Assembly (NCBI RefSeq): GCF_900142285.1
Contig: NZ_FRAJ01000005.1
Span: 62,001 to 126,000 of the forward strand
Direction of reading: 5' to 3'
DNA from: Caminicella sporogenes DSM 14501
GTDB taxonomy: Bacteria > Bacillota > Clostridia > Peptostreptococcales > Caminicellaceae
DNA: 64,000 nt
A model generated the notes under the pieces. That model was not told the DNA's origin. It saw only the letters and a program-made list of their open reading frames with translations, and did not search any database. Shown in pieces: positions 57,516 to 64,000 of this stretch (within the stretch, counting starts at the first letter, position 1; every line of letters starts with the position of its first letter). A program made the position numbers and the translations under genes.

Positions 57516-58986
57516 TTGAAACCCTCTCATAATATTGATTAAATTTTTCTACCAAATTATGCTGTTGAAAAAATGGTATCGTTTTAATTTCTTCAATTTC
57601 TTTTAATAATACTTTTTCACCTGCTATCTTTGTTTCTTCTGAAGCATAATCATCAAGATATTCTCTAAAAGTAAGCACAGCATTTAATTTGCAAAATTTT
57701 CCTTCAATGCACTCTTTTAATAATCCCATTATTTTATCTCCAGTTCTTCCACATCTATATCCTGCTGTGCAAAAAGACGTTATCAATCCCATTTCTGCAA
57801 GTTCTCTTATTACTTCATCTAAACTTCTCGTATCTCCAAGCATGAATTGCTGCTTATCTTTTTGCTGTAAATTAGTATTTTCACTATATCCTCCAATATC
57901 TATCTTAGTTGATGCATCTGTTTGAGTACATCCAACTTTTATTACTTCTCTTCTTATTTCAGGTTTTTCTCTAGCAGTTATAATTAATCCCGTATAGGGA
58001 ACTGACAACCGTAATACCGTAACTAATTTTTTAAATTCTTCATCCTTAACCAAATACTCTGAATTTGTACTAAGCTTTGACCCAGCAGCAGGAGTCAACC
58101 TAGGAAAAGAAATAGTATGCGGACCAATATTAAATTGTCTTTCTAAATCAATAGTATGATATAAAAGTCCCATAACTTCAAAACGCCAATCATATAATCC
58201 AAATAATGCACCTATCGCTACATCATCAATCCCTGCATCCATTGCTCTATGCAGTGAGTATAACCTCCATAAATAATTTGATTTCGGACCTGACGGATGC
58301 AATTTTTTATATAACTCATGATTATACGTTTCTTGAAAAACTTGATAAGTCCCAATGCCCACTTCCCACAACTTACGTAAATCTGCTATTGACATTGGAG
58401 CAGCATTCACATTTACTCTTCTAATATTTCCATATCCATGCTTTGCTTTTTTCTTAACACTATATATTGCTTTAATTGACTCTGCTATATAATTAGCATC
58501 AGAAAGAGGGTGTTCTCCATATACTACAATCATTCTTTTATGTCCCTCATTAATAACAGCTTCTGTTTCCTTCTTTATTTCCTCCATATTTAAAATTCTT
58601 CTTTTTTCTTCGCTATTTTCTTTTCTAAAACCACAATACAAACAATTATTAACACAAAGATTACTGCAATATAGTGGTGCAAAGAAAACTATTCTATTAT
58701 CATAAACTTTACGCTTTACTTTATCAGCAGCTTCATAAAGTTCTTCCCATAAATCTTCATCTTTCACATTTAATAATGCAGCCGTTTCATCAGGTTCTAA
58801 TCTAGTTATTGAAAGAGATTTTTGTATAATATCTCTTATAAACTGTTTATCTGGCTTTCGATTGCTGTATAACTTATTATAAATCACTTCTTCATCGATA
58901 AAATCTCTCCCGTTTACCAAATACTTATCAATTTCCTCTTGCTTTATTACTTTTGCTGCCCACTCGTCAGCTTTTAATATTGACAT
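57490..58986 (-). CDS. hydG: HydG-type radical SAM enzyme ([FeFe]-hydrogenase maturase, tyrosine lyase)
   Basis: 498 residues. Radical SAM Cys111, Cys115 and Cys118 (CVNNCLYCGF), TIM-barrel motifs YQVFQETYNHELYKKLHPSG and GIDDVAIGALFGLYDWRFEV, HydG-like end TFREYLDDYASEET. HydG normally has C-terminal CX2CX22C for the second cluster that builds Fe(CO)(CN). Here Cys406 and Cys432 keep that spacing, but residue 409 is Gly and a Cys appears at 412 (CTAGYRCGRTG). It may use Cys412, or be a divergent paralogue. Operon with a TM1266-type gene. Confidence 0.9.
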   Translation of the reverse strand: MSILKADEWAAKVIKQEEIDKYLVNGRDFIDEEVIYNKLYSNRKPDKQFIRDIIQKSLSITRLEPDETAALLNVKDEDLWEELYEAADKVKRKVYDNRIVFFAPLYCSNLCVNNCLYCGFRKENSEEKRRILNMEEIKKETEAVINEGHKRMIVVYGEHPLSDANYIAESIKAIYSVKKKAKHGYGNIRRVNVNAAPMSIADLRKLWEVGIGTYQVFQETYNHELYKKLHPSGPKSNYLWRLYSLHRAMDAGIDDVAIGALFGLYDWRFEVMGLLYHTIDLERQFNIGPHTISFPRLTPAAGSKLSTNSEYLVKDEEFKKLVTVLRLSVPYTGLIITAREKPEIRREVIKVGCTQTDASTKIDIGGYSENTNLQQKDKQQFMLGDTRSLDEVIRELAEMGLITSFCTAGYRCGRTGDKIMGLLKECIEGKFCKLNAVLTFREYLDDYASEETKIAGEKVLLKEIEEIKTIPFFQQHNLVEKFNQYYERVSNGERDLYL

Positions 58987-59045
58987 TAACTTCCTCCCCC
59001 TTTAATATTTTAAAGTTTGTTTGTTAACAAACTTTTTTTCACAAA

Positions 59046-59300
59046 TTATATCTCTTTTTTTGAAATAGAAGTTTTAACTGTCACCCCTTTTATATTTCCT
59101 AGCTTTCCCGTTAAACTATTTATATCATTAATCGTACCCATAACAACTATTGATATTACTGATATTCCTAATTCATCATAAGGAATACCCATCCGCCCCT
59201 TTATTATATCTTTAAAGTTAGATACTATTCTATTAAATTCTCCTTGAGTTTCCGTTGGATTTTCCAAAATTGCACTTATAACTGCTATTCTTCTTTTCAA
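59046..59300 (-). CDS. TM1266-family regulator of the iron-only hydrogenase system
   Basis: 84 residues from TTG 59300 with AGGGGG eight bases upstream. RRIAVISAILENPTETQGEF near the start and GISVISIVVMGTINDINSLT in the middle match the TM1266/ACT-like fold. In many Firmicutes and Thermotogae it precedes hydG. It likely modulates hydrogenase expression or maturation. Its leader contains a terminator. Confidence 0.9.
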   Translation of the reverse strand: MKRRIAVISAILENPTETQGEFNRIVSNFKDIIKGRMGIPYDELGISVISIVVMGTINDINSLTGKLGNIKGVTVKTSISKKEI

Positions 59301-59319
59301 TTTTCATTCCCCCTAAAAA

Positions 59320-59524
59320 TTCAAAATTAAAAATATTTATCCTAACAAAACAAAAAACTTTCCATGAAAGGAAAGTTTAAAAAATTCCCTCCACAGATTA
59401 GAAAACTCTTTTCTGTAAGGTTTTATATATATTTTTCAAATCTTTTAAGATTACTCTCAAAAGATTTGAATTTTTTTAATTTTATATACATTTTTATTTT
59501 AATAGTTTTTATTTTCCATGTCAA
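59320..59524 (-). promoter_or_regulatory. Promoter and long structured leader of the TM1266-hydG operon (candidate riboswitch/attenuator)
   Basis: Minus strand: -35 TTGACA (59519-59524), 17 bases, -10 TAAAAT (59496-59501). The leader of about 190 bases contains a hairpin CAAATCTTTT/AAAAGATTTG (near 59437-59469), an ACAG-rich folded part with GTGGAGGG, and then a full terminator (59350-59378) only about 50 bases before the start. A terminator within a leader implies conditional readthrough. It matches no riboswitch class I recognise. Confidence 0.65.
59350..59378 (-). terminator. Leader terminator upstream of TM1266-hydG
   Basis: AAACTTTCC (59355-59363) and GGAAAGTTT (59370-59378) form a perfect nine-pair stem; the minus strand continues TTTTTTGTTTTG. 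It could also end the upstream transcript of the two membrane protein genes. Confidence 0.85.
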
Positions 59525-59617
59525 TATTAGGAAAGACATAAAATCTCAATAAAAATTTTACATTTAAAATTAAAAAAGCCCATATCAACCTAACACTTTT
59601 TAACTATATGTATAAAT

Positions 59618-60064
59618 CTATTTATCATCTTCAGTATTATATTCTTTATTATCTTCTAAAACATTTGACTTTGTAATTTCTTGCCCAGTTTCTTGTTCTT
59701 TAAAAATTATTTTTGAAGAAATATATGGTGTTAATTTTACGCCTATAATAACAAATATTGCTATAATAAAAGTTTCTATTCCTGCTCTAATGCTTATACT
59801 TTTCATAATTAAGGCAGAAATAAAATCTGTCATTACACAAAAACCAAGTGTCCCCCATACTCCTGCCTTATCAAAAACATATACCATTATCATCAGTAAA
59901 GGAATTGATATTACTATTCCCAATAAGATAGTATATAACATAGAAGTACTTGAATGTTTACTTATAACATGCATCATTCCTGCCATCCTTGGACATACTA
60001 CAAAAAATGCAAAACCAATACTTGCTATTATATTTTCTTTTGTAAATCCTAATTTACTTTCCAC
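59618..60064 (-). CDS. Unrecognised membrane protein, paralogue B of a tandem pair
   Basis: 148 residues from GTG 60064 (AGAAGG eight bases upstream; a GTG at 60073 is in frame). Four membrane segments. Shares with its neighbour FVVCPRMAGMMHVISKHS, GVWGTLGFCVMTDFISALIM and IETFIIAIFVIIGVKLTP, about half the residues overall. Adds a polar C-terminal tail of about 25 residues. The CPRMAGM motif in segment 1 is striking and could be part of a metal site. Second gene of a Fur-box operon. Confidence 0.75.
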   Translation of the reverse strand: MESKLGFTKENIIASIGFAFFVVCPRMAGMMHVISKHSSTSMLYTILLGIVISIPLLMIMVYVFDKAGVWGTLGFCVMTDFISALIMKSISIRAGIETFIIAIFVIIGVKLTPYISSKIIFKEQETGQEITKSNVLEDNKEYNTEDDK

Positions 60065-60084
60065 AGTTATCACCTTCTGTAAAT

Positions 60085-60441
60085 TTATAATAATTCAACT
60101 ATAAAATTTGATACTGCTGGTGCTATTTTTACACCTAATATAACAAATAAAGCAATAATAAATGTTTCTATAGCAGCTTTCTTACTAATTTCTTTCATAA
60201 TTAAAGTAGCAATAAAATCAGTTAATACACAAATAACAATAGCACCCCATATTCCAAGATATTCAAACATTATTAACATCAATAATAATAAAGGTATAGA
60301 TATTAAAGTTCCTACTAAAACTGTTCTCAATATCGAAACATTTGAGTGCTTATTAATAATATGTATCATCCCTGCCATCCTCGGACAAACAATAAATAAA
60401 CCAAAAGCAATACTTGATATAAGTATTTCACTTGTCATCAT
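60085..60441 (-). CDS. Unrecognised membrane protein, paralogue A of a tandem pair
   Basis: 118 residues after GGAGGGG. Four membrane segments with IVCPRMAGMIHIINKHSNVS in the first, a Leu/Met-rich second, WGAIVICVLTDFIATLIMKE in the third and ETFIIALFVILGVKIAP in the fourth. Tandem paralogues of this size often form heterodimers with opposite topology; that is an inference. A 17/19 Fur-box match lies 130 bases upstream, suggesting iron control. Confidence 0.75.
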   Translation of the reverse strand: MMTSEILISSIAFGLFIVCPRMAGMIHIINKHSNVSILRTVLVGTLISIPLLLLMLIMFEYLGIWGAIVICVLTDFIATLIMKEISKKAAIETFIIALFVILGVKIAPAVSNFIVELL

Positions 60442-60570
60442 TACCCCTCCAATAGATAATCATAAACACCTATTTACTTTTATTTTTCAACAATACATTT
60501 CAGTAACTAAAATTTTTTGAACAAGAATACAACTTTAAGCGCCTCCTTTTTAAAACATCAAAGCGTAAAT

Positions 60571-60589
60571 AATAATGATTATCTTTATC
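60571..60589 (-). promoter_or_regulatory. Fur-box-like operator
   Basis: AATAATGATTATCTTTATC matches 17 of 19 positions of the Fur consensus GATAATGATWATCATTATC. A second partial site GTTATCATTATAAC follows at 60601-60614. The rest of 60442-60749 is AT-rich and holds a terminator but no gene. Confidence 0.75.
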
Positions 60590-60631
60590 ATTTATGTTTC
60601 GTTATCATTATAACATAATAATTTTTATATC

Positions 60632-60666
60632 ACAACAAAAAAGACACTTGCTAAATTAGCAAATGC
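60632..60666 (-). terminator. Terminator after the ankyrin gene
   Basis: TTGCT/AGCAA arms (60648-60652 and 60658-60662), extended by CA/TG outside; minus strand continues TCTTTTTTG. Confidence 0.7.
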
Positions 60667-60749
60667 CAGAAATTTATTTTTTCTTTATTTTAATTTTTAA
60701 ATTCTTTTGAAATTTTTTTCTCATATTTTATATAAAACACTAAAAATAC

Positions 60750-61214
60750 TTATTTACAGTAATTTTTAAATATTTTTTTTAAATATTCACTATCACTTTT
60801 CATAGCTTTATCATATATTGTTTCACCATTTGAAATAATTATATAAGGGTCTGCACCTGCCTCTAAAAGTATCTTTGCCATATCGCAATTATTCATAATA
60901 AAAACAATTTCTAAGGGATATTTCCCTTTAGAATCTTTTTGATTTATATCTACCGATTTGCTCATAACTATTGCTCTTACTAAATCAATATCATTTTCTA
61001 AAATCCTTTTTGTTAACTCATCAATAGTATAATGTACTTTTTTATCATTTTGTTTATTAGCAAAATTTAAAACAAAATTTTTGTCTTTATTTTCAGTAAT
61101 CTCAACTTGTTTTGTAGTAGATTTACTGCTAAATATCAAAATCGAAACAATAATAGCTGAAATTAATGAAAATATCATAAGAAATTTTAATCTTCTTTTT
61201 ATCATTTCTACCAT
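60750..61214 (-). CDS. Membrane-anchored ankyrin-repeat protein
   Basis: 154 residues: an N-terminal membrane segment (about 10-28, FLMIFSLISAIIVSILIF), a linker, then two to three ankyrin repeats (about 65-150) with VDINQKDSKGKYPLEIVFIM and CDMAKILLEAGADPYI. Bacterial membrane ankyrins bind proteins outside the cytoplasmic membrane; ligand unknown. It lies 46 bases after the protease gene. Confidence 0.82.
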   Translation of the reverse strand: MVEMIKRRLKFLMIFSLISAIIVSILIFSSKSTTKQVEITENKDKNFVLNFANKQNDKKVHYTIDELTKRILENDIDLVRAIVMSKSVDINQKDSKGKYPLEIVFIMNNCDMAKILLEAGADPYIIISNGETIYDKAMKSDSEYLKKIFKNYCK

Positions 61215-61259
61215 CCTTTAGAAAATTACATTTAATTATTTACTAAACATTAATAACTA

Positions 61260-61991
61260 CTAAGATTTTGAAATACTTTTAATTAATTCACGATAGTTAG
61301 TTATACTTTTAAAATATAATGCACTAAAAATTAATAACAATAATAATATACTATATATACTTATAATTTTCATTTTGTCATTTTTTTTAAGTTTAAAATA
61401 AGATTTATTTTTATATTTTTTAGTAAAATCATAAGTTTGATATATGCCTATTGCAAAACTAATCCACAATATAACTTTTGATTTTAACCTTTCTGCTGAT
61501 ATACACAAATATAATAAAAATGGCAATCCTATGTAACATATGATAGGAGATGCTGTTTCTGCTATATGTCCTCCATCAAAAGGTTTTACAGGAATTAAAT
61601 TTATTAAATTTATCACTATTGAAGTAAAACTTAATACAAAAAATGTAGTCTCTCCTGTAATCCAATAAATTATATAATAAAAAAGAGCAAGTAGTCCTCC
61701 AAACAAAGGACCTCCTATTGCAATAATCGCATTTTCTTTACAATTTTCAACTTTCTCATGAACTATATATGCTCCAAAAGGGGTAAATCCTCCAAAAATA
61801 ACTTTTCGATTTAAAAATTTTGCTGCAAAGCAGTGTCCTAATTCATGTACAATTAAAATGAAAATATATCCTACTGCGTAATAAAAATTAATAGCCCCTC
61901 CTAATATTACTACTGTTAAAAGAATTATCAAAACATTAAATATTACCTTTTTAAAGCTTAGTTTTTTTGCTAAATCTATACTACCTTTCAT
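61260..61991 (-). CDS. Site-2 protease family (M50) membrane metalloprotease
   Basis: 243 residues with six or so membrane segments. Zinc site HELGH (residues 49-53) in VHELGHCFAAKFL and the second motif Asp139 (PVKPFDGGHIAE). It cleaves membrane-embedded or juxtamembrane substrates; SpoIVFB and related small S2Ps have this layout. Lacks a PDZ domain. Substrate not predicted. Confidence 0.9.
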   Translation of the reverse strand: MKGSIDLAKKLSFKKVIFNVLIILLTVVILGGAINFYYAVGYIFILIVHELGHCFAAKFLNRKVIFGGFTPFGAYIVHEKVENCKENAIIAIGGPLFGGLLALFYYIIYWITGETTFFVLSFTSIVINLINLIPVKPFDGGHIAETASPIICYIGLPFLLYLCISAERLKSKVILWISFAIGIYQTYDFTKKYKNKSYFKLKKNDKMKIISIYSILLLLLIFSALYFKSITNYRELIKSISKS

Positions 61992-62032
61992 GTCTTTTAA
62001 CTTCCTTTTCCAAATATTATTATTAAAAGTTT

Positions 62033-63991
62033 TTATTTAAAGTTTAAAACTACTTCTACATATGTTCTTAAAACCTCACCAACTGACCATGCTTGAGCTA
62101 CACAGCCTCTTGGATAATGAGGTTTATCTCCATCAAATATTTCTGATATATTGCTAATACAAGCATCTTTCATATGATAATAAAACTCTTCAAGCATATA
62201 TTTTGCACTAAGTTTACTTTCTTTAGAATAATTATTTACTTTTACATATGCTTCAACAAAAGGTCCTATCAACCAAGCCCAAACTGTTCCTTGATGATAT
62301 GCCCCATCTCTCTTTAGAACATCTCCACCATATTTCCCTATATATTCTTTATGTCTTTTCGATAAACTCCTTAATCCAAATGGAGTATATAATTCTTCAT
62401 GTACTTTCTCTACTATTAACTTTTCCTTTTCTCTATCAAGAATTGAAAATGGTAAACTCACAGCCAATATCTGATTAGGTCTAATCATATCTACCGGCTT
62501 TTTATCTTGTATAACATCATATAAATATTTACCCTTATCGTTCCAAAACTTCTCTACAAAACTTTTTTTAGCCTTTTCTGCTAATTTTCCATATTCACTA
62601 CCATCGTATCCTAATCTATTAGATATTTCTTCCATGATTTTTAAAGCATTATACCAAAGAGCATTAATTTCAACTGCCTTTCCATGTCTTGGAGTAACTA
62701 CCCAATCTCCAACTTTAACATCCATCCAAGTTAACTGCGTACCTTCATCTCCAGCAGATAAAAGTCCATCATCATCCATATAAATATTGTTTATCGTACC
62801 TTTTACATGATGCTTTATCATATCTTCAAGATGTGGATATATCTCATCTTTGATAGTTTTTAAATCGTTAGTATACTTAAGATATTTATATACTGCATAA
62901 AAAAACCACAGTGACCCATCCGCTGTATTATATAAAGGCGGAGTATTCTCATCTGGAAACATATTCGGTATTATTCCATACTTAATATATTTTATAAATG
63001 TTAATAAAATATTTTTTGCATCATCAAATCTTTTAGTGGTAAGAGTAAGCCCAGTAAATGCTATCATCGTATCTCTTCCCCAGTCTGTAAACCAAGGATA
63101 ACCTGCGATTATCGTTTTAGTTTTTGTCGATGACCTTCTAACTATAAAACTGTCACTTGCCAATACTAAATTATTTAAAAAACGATTTGTATACCCTGCT
63201 CTATCTATTAGTTCTATACGCCTTTTCTTTTCATTCTCGATTATTTCTTCTGCTGTATATTCAGCACTATCCTCTATTGTAGCTAAAAAAGTTATAGTGT
63301 ACTTCTTATGTGGTTCCATTTCATAATAAAAAATACCCGGTATAAAATGAAAATCAATACTTTCAAGCCCTCTATAATTTTCATTTTCATAGAACATAGG
63401 TAAAGACCACTCTTCATTTGCCTCGTATATACAATTTGAAATTATTTTCAAGTTTAAACCTGTACTCTTTTCAATTAATTTTAAAGCTCTTCTTTCATAA
63501 CTTTGGTTATATTTAAAACTACCTTTTTTACTAACATCATGATGATTCCTAAAGTTTATATATGGAGTAAATGTCATTTTTACTTTTTTACTCCCGGTAT
63601 TTATTTTGTATACAACAGCTACAGTATTTTTCTCATACTCCATTGCCAATTCTTTGCTAATAATAACATCTTTTACTCCATAAATAAACTTTGGAATAGG
63701 ATAACTATTAAATCTTCTTAATTGTAAATATCCGTCATCTATCTTTTCAATAAACTGATTGGAAAATAATTTATATTCTTCACCTTCTATTTTTAATGTT
63801 TCATCTATTTTCGATAATAATAAGTATCTCTTTATTGGATGCTCTAATGAAGCATTAAGCAACCCATGATATTTTCTGATATTTGCTCCAATTATAGTAG
63901 ATGAACAAAAACTGCCAAGCCCATTTGTAATTAAATATTCTTTTTGTATTCCATCATCAAAAGTCTTCCAATTTGAATACCCTAGTTCCAC
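62033..63991 (-). CDS. Glycogen debranching enzyme (amylo-alpha-1,6-glucosidase)
   Basis: 652 residues from GTG 63991 (GGTGG four bases upstream). N-terminal bacterial/archaeal debranching domain (about 1-225, EYLITNGLGSFCSSTIIGAN, RKYHGLLNA) and a GH133-type catalytic (alpha/alpha)6 domain with AGYPWFTDWGRDTMIAF, TADGSLWFFYAVYKYLKY, SLPFSILDREKEK and HQGTVWAWLIGPFVEAY. It hydrolyses alpha-1,6 branches of glycogen or starch. No other glycogen gene is in the window. Confidence 0.93.
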   Translation of the reverse strand: MELGYSNWKTFDDGIQKEYLITNGLGSFCSSTIIGANIRKYHGLLNASLEHPIKRYLLLSKIDETLKIEGEEYKLFSNQFIEKIDDGYLQLRRFNSYPIPKFIYGVKDVIISKELAMEYEKNTVAVVYKINTGSKKVKMTFTPYINFRNHHDVSKKGSFKYNQSYERRALKLIEKSTGLNLKIISNCIYEANEEWSLPMFYENENYRGLESIDFHFIPGIFYYEMEPHKKYTITFLATIEDSAEYTAEEIIENEKKRRIELIDRAGYTNRFLNNLVLASDSFIVRRSSTKTKTIIAGYPWFTDWGRDTMIAFTGLTLTTKRFDDAKNILLTFIKYIKYGIIPNMFPDENTPPLYNTADGSLWFFYAVYKYLKYTNDLKTIKDEIYPHLEDMIKHHVKGTINNIYMDDDGLLSAGDEGTQLTWMDVKVGDWVVTPRHGKAVEINALWYNALKIMEEISNRLGYDGSEYGKLAEKAKKSFVEKFWNDKGKYLYDVIQDKKPVDMIRPNQILAVSLPFSILDREKEKLIVEKVHEELYTPFGLRSLSKRHKEYIGKYGGDVLKRDGAYHQGTVWAWLIGPFVEAYVKVNNYSKESKLSAKYMLEEFYYHMKDACISNISEIFDGDKPHYPRGCVAQAWSVGEVLRTYVEVVLNFK

Positions 63992-64000
63992 TTTTCCACC

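Noticed and set aside
59364-59552. A 62-codon plus-strand frame starting MKGKFKKFPPQIRK
   Set aside because: Its start lies in the loop of the leader terminator of the opposite strand and the rest is runs of Phe/Ile from AT-rich DNA.

Overview
The window reads as a chromosome segment of a low-GC, anaerobic, spore-forming Firmicute (Clostridia/Tissierellia-like). Pyruvate formate-lyase with its activase, a HydG-type [FeFe]-hydrogenase maturase with a TM1266-type regulator, a butyryl-CoA-dehydrogenase-like enzyme with EtfAB, a sigma-54/PAS regulator and the remains of the spore-coat gene cotJC all support this. I cannot assign a genus.

Positions 1 to about 37060 are the right-hand part of a siphovirus-type prophage whose left end lies outside the window. 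Reading left to right (most genes on the minus strand): a DUF3800 protein with an edge-truncated partner, a Dam-type methylase, two holins and an amidase (1-3.2 kb); tail fibre, baseplate, tape measure, tail chaperones with a predicted -1 frameshift, and tail tube (3.2-11.7 kb); head completion, capsid, scaffold, minor head protein with a toxin-like C-terminus, portal and terminase (11.7-20 kb); an ArpU-like late regulator behind a candidate late promoter and immediate terminator (20-21.2 kb); early genes with RusA, MazG-like protein, sigma factor, DnaC-like loader, DnaD-like initiator with iteron-like repeats, RecT and YqaJ exonuclease (21.2-28.6 kb); micro-ORFs, antirepressor and Cro-like protein (28.8-31.5 kb); a divergent CI-like repressor; then, rightwards, small independent cassettes (32.3-35.4 kb) and a large serine recombinase (35.5-37.05 kb).

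The recombinase gene ends about 13 bases before the 3' portion of cotJC (37060-37455), which has no start. The prophage therefore sits inside a sporulation gene, like skin in sigK or SP-beta in spsM. It also carries perfect Spo0A-box heptamers in repeated promoter modules, a LexA-box-like promoter for a 40-codon gene beside a repressor that lacks a peptidase domain, and two mini-arrays of a C. difficile-like type I-B CRISPR repeat without cas genes. This combination of sporulation-gene insertion, sporulation-type operators, an SOS switch and phage-borne mini-CRISPRs is the most striking content of the window.

The host part (37.5-64 kb) is almost all on the minus strand: a PLP-dependent D-cysteine-desulfhydrase-like enzyme, pflBA behind a strong palindromic operator, a YibE/F-like membrane protein, alkaline phosphatase, a sigma-54 activator, acyl-CoA dehydrogenase-etfBA behind a good sigma-54 promoter, a lipid kinase, a solo TnpB element, a ZIP transporter, a flavodoxin, an M14 peptidase, SstT, hydG with its regulator behind a leader/attenuator, two tandem paralogous membrane proteins with a Fur-like box, a membrane-anchored ankyrin protein, an M50 protease and a glycogen-debranching enzyme.
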